A DNA stretch of 64,000 nt, from the NCBI GenBank assembly GCA_963719645.1, contig CAVRCT010000006.1, forward strand, positions 62,001 through 126,000, written 5' to 3'. A model generated the notes under the pieces. It made no database searches, was not told where the DNA came from, and saw only the letters and a program-made list of their open reading frames with translations. This DNA comes from CAVRCT01 sp963719645. Its GTDB lineage: Bacteria > Pseudomonadota > Gammaproteobacteria > DSM-16500. Every line of letters begins with the position of its first letter. Position 1 is the stretch's first letter. This document shows, one piece after another, positions 16,868 to 26,172 of the stretch. The translations under genes were made by a program, and so were the position numbers.

Positions 16868-18568
16868 ATGCGAAGTCACAAAAAGGATGTTGGATTATTT
16901 GCAAGTAGTATTATTGTCTGTCTACTGATTTTTTTCTTTGTCCTGTATCCCTGGTTCCAATTTGATTTACCACTCGTTTACCAAGAAGATGGGTTGTTCG
17001 GCAGTGCGGCGATTAAAACTATTATTGAGACCGGTTGGTATTTAACGAATCCCAACTTAGGCGCACCCGGCGTGTATCAACTCGGAGATTATCCACAATC
17101 CGATGCCGCCAGTTTTTTGTTGATCCGTCTCATTGCACTGTTTTCAAAAAATTATGCCGTCGTGCTGAATGTTTTTTACTTAGGCACTTATCTTCTTTCC
17201 ATTATCTTCTCTCTCATCGTATTGCGTATTCTAAAAATAAAACGCATCAGCGCATTTGCCATCAGTTTATTATTTACTTTCTTGCCCTATCACTGGCTGC
17301 GCGGAGAGCATCATCTGTTGCTGTCGGCTATTTATGTCGTACCACTGTATGTTTTATTAATGGTTTCTGTTTATCGCCCTACATTACATCCTATTTTCAA
17401 TAAAAGCGGGTTGATGATTCTCTGTGCTATTTTTTGCGCGTCATCCGGTGTGTATTACGCAGTATTTGGCGCATTTTTTATCTTGCTGACAGGACTATAT
17501 GCCTGGTTTGAAAAAAACAAACCGAGAAAATTTTTCAAAGCCTGTGGTTTGGTAATAATTTTATGCCTTACCGTGATGGTGAATATGAGTCCAACGCTGA
17601 TTTATCATCATCAACAAGGTAAGAATCGAGAAATCAGTCGCAGTCCCGCCGATGCCGAAACCTACGGTTTAAAAATCAATCAAATGATCACGCCGATTCA
17701 GCAGCATCATTTACGCGGTTTTCGCAAAGCAGCGGCGCATTATGAAAAAATTTCTCCTCTGGTCAATGAGAATCGAACGGCTACATTGGGTATATTAGGT
17801 ACGATTGGTTTTTTTGCTCTCTTGCTGATATTGCTGCTACGTCGCAATCAAGTGGAAAATGCTTTGTTAATGCTGCTCAGTCGCTTAACCGTCTTTGGTA
17901 TATTATTTGGCACAATCGGCGGATTGGGCGCGGTATTTTCATATCGCATCACACCGATGATTCGGTCCTATAATCGGATCAGTATTTTTATCGGTTTCTT
18001 TGCGTTGTTGGCATTGTTTTTAATCGTGCAGCGTTTTTTTCAAACGCGACATAAAAAACTTTTTTGGCTCGTCGTCTTATTGCTGACAATGCTGGGGTTA
18101 TTTGATGAAACACCTATTTCAGCGCCTTTTACGGCTGATTATCAACGCATTCAACAAAAATATGCAGAGGATGCACAGTTTGCAGCCACACTTGAAAGCC
18201 GCCTGCCAGCCGATAGTCAAATTTTTCAATTGCCCTACATCGCTTTTCCTGAAAATCCGCCCGTTGTGTTAATGAAAGATTATGAAGGCTTCCGGCTTTA
18301 TTTGCACACCCACCAATTGCATTGGAGTTATGGCACTATTCGCGGTCGTGAAATAGCCGCGTGGCAGGCTAGCGTCAGTGCGGAGTCGCCGCCTGAGATG
18401 TTGAAAACACTGAAAGCCGCTGGATTTAAAGGAATTCTAATTGACCAAGAGGGGTATCTCGATCGAGGCGCAACATTAGAACAAACGTTCAGCGCATTGC
18501 TGCATGAGCAACCTGTTCTCAGTCCCGATCATGTTTTTGCATTTTTTAGTTTGGAAAAAAATGTTTGA
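16868..18568 (+). CDS. Polytopic membrane protein, GT-C/YfhO-like
   Basis: 566 aa, with about eleven hydrophobic helices between residues 10 and 415 and a soluble C-terminal part of about 150 residues. The first external loop holds acidic residues ('YQEDGLFGSAA'), a position where GT-C lipid-sugar-dependent glycosyltransferases keep their catalytic Asp/Glu. 'FLPYHWLRGEHHLLL' resembles loops of membrane mannosyltransferase-like proteins. The exact family is not recognised. It is the first gene of the polysaccharide locus, 80 bp before rfbF, with a good AAAAGGA ribosome site. Likely an inner-membrane transferase using polyprenyl-linked sugar. Confidence 0.75.
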   Translation: MRSHKKDVGLFASSIIVCLLIFFFVLYPWFQFDLPLVYQEDGLFGSAAIKTIIETGWYLTNPNLGAPGVYQLGDYPQSDAASFLLIRLIALFSKNYAVVLNVFYLGTYLLSIIFSLIVLRILKIKRISAFAISLLFTFLPYHWLRGEHHLLLSAIYVVPLYVLLMVSVYRPTLHPIFNKSGLMILCAIFCASSGVYYAVFGAFFILLTGLYAWFEKNKPRKFFKACGLVIILCLTVMVNMSPTLIYHHQQGKNREISRSPADAETYGLKINQMITPIQQHHLRGFRKAAAHYEKISPLVNENRTATLGILGTIGFFALLLILLLRRNQVENALLMLLSRLTVFGILFGTIGGLGAVFSYRITPMIRSYNRISIFIGFFALLALFLIVQRFFQTRHKKLFWLVVLLLTMLGLFDETPISAPFTADYQRIQQKYAEDAQFAATLESRLPADSQIFQLPYIAFPENPPVVLMKDYEGFRLYLHTHQLHWSYGTIRGREIAAWQASVSAESPPEMLKTLKAAGFKGILIDQEGYLDRGATLEQTFSALLHEQPVLSPDHVFAFFSLEKNV

Positions 18569-18648
18569 ACTTTACACCCTGAAAGTGAGCTTGTAAGATA
18601 CCTGCGCGGATGGTGTATGGAATAAAAATAGAATAAAAGAGGTGAAGC

Positions 18649-19413
18649 ATGAAAGCGGTCATATTAGCAGGAGGCTTAGGGACTCGAATCAGCGAGGAAA
18701 CGGCGCTGCGCCCAAAACCCATGGTTGAAATTGGTGGTAAGCCCATTCTCTGGCACATCATGAAAATTTATTCCGCACACGGCATTAATGATTTTATTAT
18801 TTGCCTGGGCTACAAGGGTTATATCATTAAAGAATATTTTGCGAATTATTTTTTACACACTTCTGATGTCACCTTTAACATTGCAAAGAATTCAATGGAA
18901 GTTCACCAGCACAATGCCGAACCTTGGAACGTGACATTGGTTGAAACTGGCGAAAACACGATGACCGGCGGTCGTTTGAAACGTGTTGCTCATTATTTAA
19001 ATGAAGATTTTTGTTTAACCTACGGCGACGGTGTTGCCGATGTGGACATCCCCAAATTATTAAAATTCCATCGTCAACATGGTCGTCTCGCCACCATGAC
19101 TGCCACGCAACCTCCCGGTCGTTTTGGTGCATTATCGTTGGACGGTGAAGCGGTTGCAGGTTTTTGTGAAAAACCCGAAGGGGATGGTGGTTGGATTAAT
19201 GGTGGTTTTTTTGTGTTGTCACCGGAAGTGTTGAAATATATCAAAGACGATGCAACCACTTGGGAGCGTGAACCCTTAGAAAAATTGGCGAATGAAGGGC
19301 AATTGTCAGCTTTCATGCATCAAGGTTTTTGGCAACCCATGGATACCTTGCGGGATAAAACTCATTTAGAAGATTTGTGGACAACGGGCGATGCACCATG
19401 GAAAATTTGGTAA
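18649..19413 (+). CDS. rfbF: Glucose-1-phosphate cytidylyltransferase
   Basis: Makes CDP-glucose from CTP and glucose-1-phosphate, the entry step to CDP-3,6-dideoxyhexoses. The nucleotidyltransferase signature 'AGGLGTRISEETALRPKP' at the N terminus, 'MVEIGGKPILWHIMK' after it and 'LTYGDGVADVD' (metal-binding Asp) are diagnostic. The length of 254 aa is normal. AGAGGTG precedes the ATG. The end overlaps rfbG. Confidence 0.96.
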   Translation: MKAVILAGGLGTRISEETALRPKPMVEIGGKPILWHIMKIYSAHGINDFIICLGYKGYIIKEYFANYFLHTSDVTFNIAKNSMEVHQHNAEPWNVTLVETGENTMTGGRLKRVAHYLNEDFCLTYGDGVADVDIPKLLKFHRQHGRLATMTATQPPGRFGALSLDGEAVAGFCEKPEGDGGWINGGFFVLSPEVLKYIKDDATTWEREPLEKLANEGQLSAFMHQGFWQPMDTLRDKTHLEDLWTTGDAPWKIW

Positions 19414-20456
19414 ATTTCTGGCGCGGCAAAAAAGTTTTTATCACGGGACACACCGGTTTTAAAGGTGGCTGGCTATCTTTTTGGTTGCAGCATTTGCAAG
19501 CACAGGTGGTGGGTTACTCATTAGAACCACCGACTGAGACTAATTTTTTTTCGACAGTACAATTAGCCAATGACATGGTTGATATTCGTGCCGATGTGCG
19601 TGATGAAAAAACATTGAGCGCGGCATTAACAGAGCATCAACCGGACATTATTTTCCATTTGGCAGCGCAACCGTTAGTCCGTTATTCCTATGATCATCCT
19701 GTTGAAACTTATGCAACTAATGTGATGGGTACCGTCAATTTATTAGAAGCCGCCCGTAAAACCAAAAACGTGCGAGCAGTGGTGAATATTACCACGGACA
19801 AATGTTACGAAAATAAAGAATGGCATTGGGGTTATCGAGAGAATGAACCCATGGGCGGTTATGATCCGTATAGCAGCAGCAAAGGTTGTGCGGAATTAGT
19901 CACCAGTGCGTTTCGTAATTCTTATTACAAAGTGTTGCAACCGATGATTGGTTTAGCCTCGACGCGTGCGGGTAATGTGATTGGTGGGGGTGATTGGGCG
20001 TTAGACCGGTTAGTTCCCGATTTGATTTCTGCGTGTCAGCGGGAAGCAGCATTGACGATTCGTTATCCCAATGCGATTCGACCGTGGCAGCATGTGTTAG
20101 AACCTGTTTCAGGTTATATGTGTTTAGCGCAAGCATTGTACCGTGAGCCGCAACACTTTGCGGAGGCTTGGAATTTTGGGCCGGTGGATGCGGATGCAAA
20201 ACCAGTTTCGTGGATTGCAGATGAAGTGATTCGTTTGTGGGGTGGGGCGGCGAGTTGGGAAAAAGTGGGCGAGCCGACGTTACACGAGGCGGGTTATTTA
20301 AAATTAGATTGTTCGAAAGCGAATGCGAAATTGCAGTGGCAGCCGAAGTGGAATATTCAGCAGGCATTAGCAAAAACGGTGGAATGGTATCGTGCGTTTC
20401 ACCAAGGTGAGGATATGCGGGCGGTGACGCTGCGGCAGATTGAGGAGTATGCGTAA
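19398..20456 (+). CDS. rfbG: CDP-glucose 4,6-dehydratase
   Basis: Extended short-chain dehydrogenase converting CDP-glucose to CDP-4-keto-6-deoxyglucose with bound NAD. It shows the Rossmann motif 'ITGHTGFKGGWL', the catalytic 'NITTDKCYEN' and the YxxxK pair in 'YDPYSSSKG'. About 352 aa from the ATG at 19398, which overlaps the rfbF end by 16 bp; a GTG at 19377 is an in-frame alternative. Next step after RfbF. Confidence 0.95.
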   Translation: MENLVNFWRGKKVFITGHTGFKGGWLSFWLQHLQAQVVGYSLEPPTETNFFSTVQLANDMVDIRADVRDEKTLSAALTEHQPDIIFHLAAQPLVRYSYDHPVETYATNVMGTVNLLEAARKTKNVRAVVNITTDKCYENKEWHWGYRENEPMGGYDPYSSSKGCAELVTSAFRNSYYKVLQPMIGLASTRAGNVIGGGDWALDRLVPDLISACQREAALTIRYPNAIRPWQHVLEPVSGYMCLAQALYREPQHFAEAWNFGPVDADAKPVSWIADEVIRLWGGAASWEKVGEPTLHEAGYLKLDCSKANAKLQWQPKWNIQQALAKTVEWYRAFHQGEDMRAVTLRQIEEYA

Positions 20457-20459
20457 CAA

Positions 20460-20715
20460 AGGGATGTCATCCTGAGTGCTTAAGAAAGGGCTGTCATCCT
20501 GAGTGCTTTTCGCTCCGAAGGATCTCCTTATGGGGCAGCGAGATGCTTAAGAATATCTTTAGCTAAGCATCAGAAATTTGCGGGAGATCCTTCGGAGCGA
20601 AAAGCACTCAGGATGACAGCCCTTATCTTAAGCGCTAAAGATGACAGCTCTTTCTTAAGCGCTAAAGATGACAGCTCTTTCTTAAGTGCTCCAGATGACA
20701 GCTTTTTCTTAAGCA
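20460..20715. repeat. Element B palindrome with tandem right-arm copies
   Basis: A complete palindrome (CTGTCATCCTGAGTGCTTTT ... AAAAGCACTCAGGATGACAG) lies between rfbG and rfbH. Three or four degenerate copies of the right end (GATGACAGCTCTTTCTTAAG) follow to about 20715. It splits an otherwise continuous rfbFGH order. Confidence 0.8.
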
Positions 20716-20805
20716 AGTGCTGAAACCAAGAAAGAGTTTTATTTTAAAATGTTTAATTTTAAAAGTTTTATTTCAAGAATTTAAATAGACAAAAGGACAA
20801 CCAAC

Positions 20806-22035
20806 ATGACACAACAACCTATCCATGTTCCCTACGGACGCACAGTACATGGCGAAGAAGAAATTGAAGCCGTTGTAAAAGTATTACGAACCTCCACTCA
20901 AATGGGTTACCACGTTCGCGAAATGGAGCAAAAAGTCGCTGCTTTATTTGCAAAACAAGCGGGCATTATGGTGAACTCCGGCTCTTCTGCGAATTATCTT
21001 GCCGTAGAAATTTTAGGGTTACCCGCAGGTTCTGAAGTCATTACGCCAGTATTAACTTTTTCAACCACCGTAGCGCCTCTGGTTAAAAACGGATTAGTTC
21101 CTGTTTTTGTCGATGTTGAGCCAGGCACTTTCAATATTGATGCTGAAAAAGTCGAAGAAATGATTTCACCAAAAACCAAAGCATTGATGATTCCTAATTT
21201 GTTAGGCAATTTACCCAATTGGAAAAAATTGCGTGAATTAGCCGACAAATATCAGTTGGTTGTGATTGAAGATTCTGCCGACACATTAGGCGCAACAGTG
21301 GATGGTCAATCAGTTGGGCGTTATACCGATATTAGCACGACCAGTTTTTACGGCTCACACGTGATTAACTGTGCGGGTAACGGCGGCATGTTATGCGTCA
21401 ATGATGCGAAATTAGCAGAGCGCGCGAAATTATTACGTAGCTGGGGACGCAGCTCATCGCTCTTCGTTGAATCAGAAGCCATCGAAAATCGTTTCAACAT
21501 TCAAGTCGAAGGCATCGATTACGATGCAAAATTTGTGTTTGAAGCATTAGGTTATAACTTAGAACCGTCAGAAATGGGCGCAGCATTTGGGTTAGTGCAA
21601 TTAAGCAAACTCGATAAAAATATTGAATTGCGCGAAAAAGCTTACCAAATCCACACCGACTTTTTCCGTCAATACCAAGATTGGTTTATTCTACCCAAGC
21701 AATTACCGCAATCACGCACGGGTTGGTTAGCATTCGCATTAACGCTGAAAGAGAATGCGCCATTCAATCGACGTGACTTACAAATTTTCTTAGAAAAACG
21801 CAATATTCAAACGCGTACCGTGTTTACTGGAAATGTGCTCCGTCAACCCGGTTTCAAACATATTGAGCGCCGCGAAGCGAGCAACGGTTACAAACATGCC
21901 GATCAAGTTATGCGTGGCGGTATTTTGATGGGTTGTCATCATGGATTGACAGATGAACAAATCGCGCATATTCATCAATCGTTTGAAGACTTTGTAAAAG
22001 TGAATGCGCATGCTGAAAAATCAGTTACCGCATAA
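20806..22035 (+). CDS. rfbH: RfbH-like CDP-4-keto-6-deoxyglucose 3-dehydratase, lacking Fe-S cysteines
   Basis: DegT/DnrJ/EryC1/StrS-fold, PMP/PLP-dependent enzyme of 409 aa. The Schiff-base Lys of aminotransferases is replaced by His at about residue 185 ('TSFYGSHVINCAGNGG'), the mark of 3-deoxygenating members (E1/RfbH and ColD). The four-Cys [2Fe-2S] segment of classical RfbH after 'LRSWGR' is absent: the stretch reads 'SSSLFVESEAIENRF'. The enzyme may therefore work like ColD, without an iron-sulfur reductase partner; no rfbI is seen in the window. It follows rfbF and rfbG, with AAAGGA before the ATG. Confidence 0.9.
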   Translation: MTQQPIHVPYGRTVHGEEEIEAVVKVLRTSTQMGYHVREMEQKVAALFAKQAGIMVNSGSSANYLAVEILGLPAGSEVITPVLTFSTTVAPLVKNGLVPVFVDVEPGTFNIDAEKVEEMISPKTKALMIPNLLGNLPNWKKLRELADKYQLVVIEDSADTLGATVDGQSVGRYTDISTTSFYGSHVINCAGNGGMLCVNDAKLAERAKLLRSWGRSSSLFVESEAIENRFNIQVEGIDYDAKFVFEALGYNLEPSEMGAAFGLVQLSKLDKNIELREKAYQIHTDFFRQYQDWFILPKQLPQSRTGWLAFALTLKENAPFNRRDLQIFLEKRNIQTRTVFTGNVLRQPGFKHIERREASNGYKHADQVMRGGILMGCHHGLTDEQIAHIHQSFEDFVKVNAHAEKSVTA

Positions 22036-22435
22036 CGTATTTTTTAACAGACTATCTGTCGCTCAGCGGCAGATGGTGCTGTTTCTTTTTGTGGGCGGTA
22101 TCAATACGGCATTCTCTTATCTCTGTTATGTCTTATTTATTTACCTGGGTTTGTATTATGTTCTTGCGGTGGCTCTTTCTACCAGTTTGGGCGTGTTATT
22201 TAATTTTTTGACCACGGGTCGAATTGTTTTTAAGAATATGAAACATTCGTTAATTTTTAAATTTATCGGTGTTTATGGGTTTCTATATGGCATCAATATA
22301 CTCTTATTGAAATTATTGCATCTCTTCTCAAGTAATTACTATCTAACCGGTTTCATCACGATTTTCCCATTAGCGGTGATGAGTTTTGTTCTCAACAAAT
22401 ATTTTGTATTCAGTGAGCGCCATGAAATTAATTAG
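22004..22435 (+). CDS. gtrA: GtrA-family membrane protein
   Basis: 143 aa with four hydrophobic helices and the GtrA pattern: 'RQMVLFLFVGGINTAFSYL', 'GVLFNFLTTGRIVF' and a C-terminal 'FVLNKYFVF'. GtrA proteins are thought to flip undecaprenyl-phosphate-linked sugars to the periplasmic face. The start overlaps the rfbH 3' end by 32 bp and the end overlaps gtrB by 14 bp; an ATG at 22010 is the alternative start. Confidence 0.9.
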   Translation: MRMLKNQLPHNVFFNRLSVAQRQMVLFLFVGGINTAFSYLCYVLFIYLGLYYVLAVALSTSLGVLFNFLTTGRIVFKNMKHSLIFKFIGVYGFLYGINILLLKLLHLFSSNYYLTGFITIFPLAVMSFVLNKYFVFSERHEIN

Positions 22436-23363
22436 CATCGTAACAGCGTGTTTCAACGAAGAAGAAAATGTGGCGGATGTGTATCAGCAAGTGAAAAATG
22501 TTTTTGCTGAGTTACCAGGCTATCGTTATGAGCATATCTTTATTGATAATGCGTCTGCTGATAATACCGTTGCTATTCTGAAAAAGATTGCGGAACAAGA
22601 CAAAAACGTCAAAATTATTGTGAATACCCGCAATTTTGGTCATATCCGATCACCCTCGCATGCCTTATTGCAAGCACGCGGCGATGCTGTTATTTCAATC
22701 GTGGCGGATTTGCAAGATCCACCCGAAATGATCCGACATTTTCTGCAAAAATGGGAAGAAGGGTACAAAATTGTCATTGGCATAAAACCCAATGCGCAAG
22801 AATCCCTATTTATGAGCATGATCCGCAAAATGTATTATCATTTTATTACCCGGATTGCCGATGTGCGCTTAATTAAAAATTTCACCGGTTTTGGTTTGTA
22901 TGACCAAGAAGTCATGCGAGTGCTGCGCACGTATGATGATCCTTATCCTTATTTTCGTGGCTTGATTGCGGAAGTGGGATTCGATATGGCTGAAATCCCT
23001 TATACCCAACCGGTGCGTAAACGCGGTATTACCAAAAATAATTTTTATACCTATTATGATATGGCGATGTTAGGCATCACCAGTTATTCTAAGATGCCAC
23101 TGCGGCTTGCGACCATGGCCGGTTTTTTTCTGTCAGGCCTCAGTTTTGTTATTTCATTTTTCTATCTTGCTTTTAAATTAATTTTTTGGCATTCCTTTAA
23201 TGCGGGTATGGCGCCTATTTTAATTGGGTTATTTTTCTTTTCCTCTGTGCAATTGTTTTTTATTGGGTTGCTAGGCGAGTATCTTGCCACAGTGCATACA
23301 CGCGTCATGAAAAGACCGTTGGTGGTTGAGAAAGAACGAATTAATTTTGCTGAGCAGGATTGA
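22422..23363 (+). CDS. gtrB: GtrB-like polyprenyl-phosphate glycosyltransferase (GT2)
   Basis: 313 aa. The N-terminal GT-A fold has 'SIVTACFNEEENV', 'IDNASADNTV' and the DxD-region 'ADLQDPPEM'. Two C-terminal membrane helices end in 'GLLGEYLATVHTRVMKRP', the standard GtrB tail. It should load a sugar from a nucleotide donor onto undecaprenyl phosphate on the cytoplasmic side. The ATG at 22422 starts exactly at the conserved fold; the longer frame to 22386 is only overlap with gtrA. A paralogue is at 35351-36292. Confidence 0.92.
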   Translation: MKLISIVTACFNEEENVADVYQQVKNVFAELPGYRYEHIFIDNASADNTVAILKKIAEQDKNVKIIVNTRNFGHIRSPSHALLQARGDAVISIVADLQDPPEMIRHFLQKWEEGYKIVIGIKPNAQESLFMSMIRKMYYHFITRIADVRLIKNFTGFGLYDQEVMRVLRTYDDPYPYFRGLIAEVGFDMAEIPYTQPVRKRGITKNNFYTYYDMAMLGITSYSKMPLRLATMAGFFLSGLSFVISFFYLAFKLIFWHSFNAGMAPILIGLFFFSSVQLFFIGLLGEYLATVHTRVMKRPLVVEKERINFAEQD

Positions 23364-23416
23364 GTGTTAGAAAAGTCTTTTGGTAAAGGGCTAAACGTTT
23401 TTTCTGAAAATGTTGC

Positions 23417-23548
23417 TTTTATACAAATCCCCCTTGTTCCCCCTTTTTCAAAGGGGGAGACTTACTAAGCAGCTCCGCGTTTTGTCGTGAAGCTGTTTAG
23501 CAGGTCTCCCCCTTTGAAAAAGAGGGAACAAGGGGGATTTGTATAAAA
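23417..23548. repeat. Element C palindrome, intact copy
   Basis: About 130 bp with complementary ends (TTTTATACAAATCCCCCTTG and its complement) and inner arms CCCTTTTTCAAAGGGGGAGA. Interrupted copies of the same element host element A at 10.3-11.8 kb and element D near 16.15 kb. It fills most of the gap between gtrB and the next gene. Confidence 0.8.
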
Positions 23549-23676
23549 TAATTTTAAGCACCGGATCCCGTTTTAAAAGCTGCCGCATGGAAATGAGAAG
23601 CGTCTGGCTTACTGTAATTGACAACTTCACTTTTTGAAGTACGATGGGTAAATTAATCTGAAGAGCGCTATTTATT

Positions 23677-26172
23677 ATGATAATCAGCAATCCCCTCTCG
23701 CATGCAACCCTTAAAAAAATATTGTTTTTACATTTTTTTATCTGTGGATTAGCGTTCATTAAGCTAAGCATGCTATTGGTGGATGATGTTTATAATGTTT
23801 CTCTTCTAAACTTCGCCGTCTCTAAGATTGGTTATCAAGCCTTGGTCAATGGTTCGGGTAAGCTCGCCGTGATTTTGCAATACTTTTTCGGCTTAGTTTG
23901 CTTGGCGGTTTATATTGGTTTAGTGGCATGTGTTTTGCAATACGGTCAACTTCGCGAGAAAGCACTTCTCTTTAAACATAAATTTCTGCTGAAAAAAATA
24001 GGATTGGTTCTCTTCTTTCTGCTCAATGGTTTTTTTACCTACCGCTTAATTGTTGCTGGTAATTTCTTTCTGCATTGGGTGCCGACTTGGTTGTTTTTCG
24101 TGATGTTGTTACCCATGCTCTGGCTAACGATTCCGTTAAAAACACTACCCCTGATTCCACGATGGTTCTGTCGGGCAGCCATCGTTTTTTTATTAGCGCA
24201 AGTTTGGTTTATTTTTCAGCCGCTGATTTTTAAGCCGATGTTGATCGAAAATGATTACATGGATATTCCAGGACAAACACAATTGCAAACAGGGGAGTGG
24301 GTTGATACCACGCAATTTGTCAATGACCATGATATTGGTGGATTATTCAAATATGATCCACGAATTGATCAAGGTGCTGAACCCGAATTGCCGCCGAATT
24401 CTTACGTAGTGGTGCCTGCTACACCCTTATTAGACAAGTTTTTAGCGATGAATGAATATGAACAAAAGTATCATTTGATTTATGACCGACCCACCCATCA
24501 GTTGTCAGTGAAGGGTGAAATTCCTGGCAAACAATATTTTATGTTGTCAGCCGTCTTTGATGAGACGAGTGATCAGCAAAAAATCGCTCAACTGGTTCTC
24601 CTCTCGGTGCAACAACGAGACGCTTATCAGCATCGTGTTTATACCCCGCTGGAATGGAATTTCATTGAGAAAAATTTAATTGAATTCATTGACCAAAGCC
24701 GAACAGCTTGGTTTTTTTATCATCATAATTATTTTTTCACTCCGATTTTTGCGGCGGCACAAGGCGCTGATCTTTCGCAAATAACGATGGTCTATGGTTG
24801 GTATAATACAATCGCTTTTAGCAAGATACTCACTTGGATGGGAGGAGTGAATTATCAGAATTATTTTCATTTGTTCTTCTCTTTTTATCCACCGTACTAT
24901 CTGGGTTTTTTATTGCTAGTCTTATTTATTTTTCGACGAGTGGAGTATGGCTTGCTCGCTCTGTTAATTTCTGTCGCGAGCTTGCTTGGAATAGGCATTG
25001 AATTAATACGCCTCTGGCCTGGTTTAAACCCGGTGCGACATTTATTTGATTTGCCCGCACTCTTTTGTTTTTATTTGTATGCACGAGATCGTCGCATTAC
25101 CCAATTGTTGTTGAGTTATGGATTTAGTTTTATTGCATTGGCATGTAGCAAAGAATTTGGTTTATTTTTAATTGCATCGATCAGCACCACTGTTGTGCTG
25201 CGTGCAGCCTATGAGCGTAGCGGTTTATGGCCTTCGTTCTTAGCCGTATTCATGAGTTGTATTGCATTAGGTGGATTTATTGTGATTCCAGGAAAGAATC
25301 CAAATTTCGCCTATTTTTTACTGGGTATCGGCAGCCCGATGACGCATGCCAGTGTGGTGTTTACGGCATTACTTTGTTCTGGTCTATTTTATTTTGCAGC
25401 TGTTTTATTTCGTGATTTGAAAGATCCCGTCAATTATTTTTGGCTAGCGGTAATGTTTTATTCGCAATTGCTTATGATTTATGTGTTGTGGTTCCCCATG
25501 CCGCATCATTTGTTGAATATCGCTGTGCCTCTCTCATTGTTAGTTTGTTGTTTTATTTATTTACTGATTCGTTACACCCATGCAGTGATGAATGAACGTG
25601 CATTATTAAATCTCGCGCTAATGTTAGTTTTTATTGTGTATATTCCAACGGCTTTTTCATTTTATTTCCATGAAAAAAATTATTACCGAAATTTTGCAAC
25701 GCATAAAGTGTATGTCTGGCCATTTCCGACTGCGGGATTTCAGTCCACCATGCAGCCAGAATTATTTAGCTCTGCTGTGCAGTTGATTGATCAATACGCA
25801 CCGGAAAAATCGATTTATATCATTTCGCGTTATGAGGCGCTGCTGCCTATTTTAGCGGGCAAGTATACGGCCATGCCATACAATGAATTACTGACAAATT
25901 TGCAGAATACCAATGACTATCAATTATTGGCAGATTATTTTCAATTGAAAAAACCCCGTTATTTATTTGTCGATACTGATATCGACCGCAATTTTTATCA
26001 CGATATTTTTATGCCGGATGATCCGTTGACCAAAGAATTTAAATTAAGTCTTTCTTCCTATGATCGAGCATTTACGTTGCGAGTGTTGAAAAATGCGTTT
26101 GATGCTGTTCGCAAGGATTACCGACCGATTGCCAAGAGTGAGCTCATCACTGTTTATGAGCGCGTGACATGA
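23677..26172 (+). CDS. Large membrane protein, possible GtrC-type periplasmic glycosyltransferase
   Basis: 831 aa. About five helices lie in residues 12-190, a soluble domain at about 195-350, a second helix cluster at about 380-660 and a soluble C-terminal domain of about 170 residues. It is a clear paralogue of the 835-aa protein at 32847-35354: shared motifs are 'NDYMDIP', 'IGGL.K.DPR', 'YGW.NT', 'REFGLF/KEFGLF' and 'ISRYEALLPIL'/'ISKYDNFLPFL'. Its position after gtrA-gtrB fits the third, serotype-specific partner of a gtrABC module. Catalytic residues are not assigned. It overlaps the next gene by ATGA. Confidence 0.8.
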   Translation: MIISNPLSHATLKKILFLHFFICGLAFIKLSMLLVDDVYNVSLLNFAVSKIGYQALVNGSGKLAVILQYFFGLVCLAVYIGLVACVLQYGQLREKALLFKHKFLLKKIGLVLFFLLNGFFTYRLIVAGNFFLHWVPTWLFFVMLLPMLWLTIPLKTLPLIPRWFCRAAIVFLLAQVWFIFQPLIFKPMLIENDYMDIPGQTQLQTGEWVDTTQFVNDHDIGGLFKYDPRIDQGAEPELPPNSYVVVPATPLLDKFLAMNEYEQKYHLIYDRPTHQLSVKGEIPGKQYFMLSAVFDETSDQQKIAQLVLLSVQQRDAYQHRVYTPLEWNFIEKNLIEFIDQSRTAWFFYHHNYFFTPIFAAAQGADLSQITMVYGWYNTIAFSKILTWMGGVNYQNYFHLFFSFYPPYYLGFLLLVLFIFRRVEYGLLALLISVASLLGIGIELIRLWPGLNPVRHLFDLPALFCFYLYARDRRITQLLLSYGFSFIALACSKEFGLFLIASISTTVVLRAAYERSGLWPSFLAVFMSCIALGGFIVIPGKNPNFAYFLLGIGSPMTHASVVFTALLCSGLFYFAAVLFRDLKDPVNYFWLAVMFYSQLLMIYVLWFPMPHHLLNIAVPLSLLVCCFIYLLIRYTHAVMNERALLNLALMLVFIVYIPTAFSFYFHEKNYYRNFATHKVYVWPFPTAGFQSTMQPELFSSAVQLIDQYAPEKSIYIISRYEALLPILAGKYTAMPYNELLTNLQNTNDYQLLADYFQLKKPRYLFVDTDIDRNFYHDIFMPDDPLTKEFKLSLSSYDRAFTLRVLKNAFDAVRKDYRPIAKSELITVYERVT

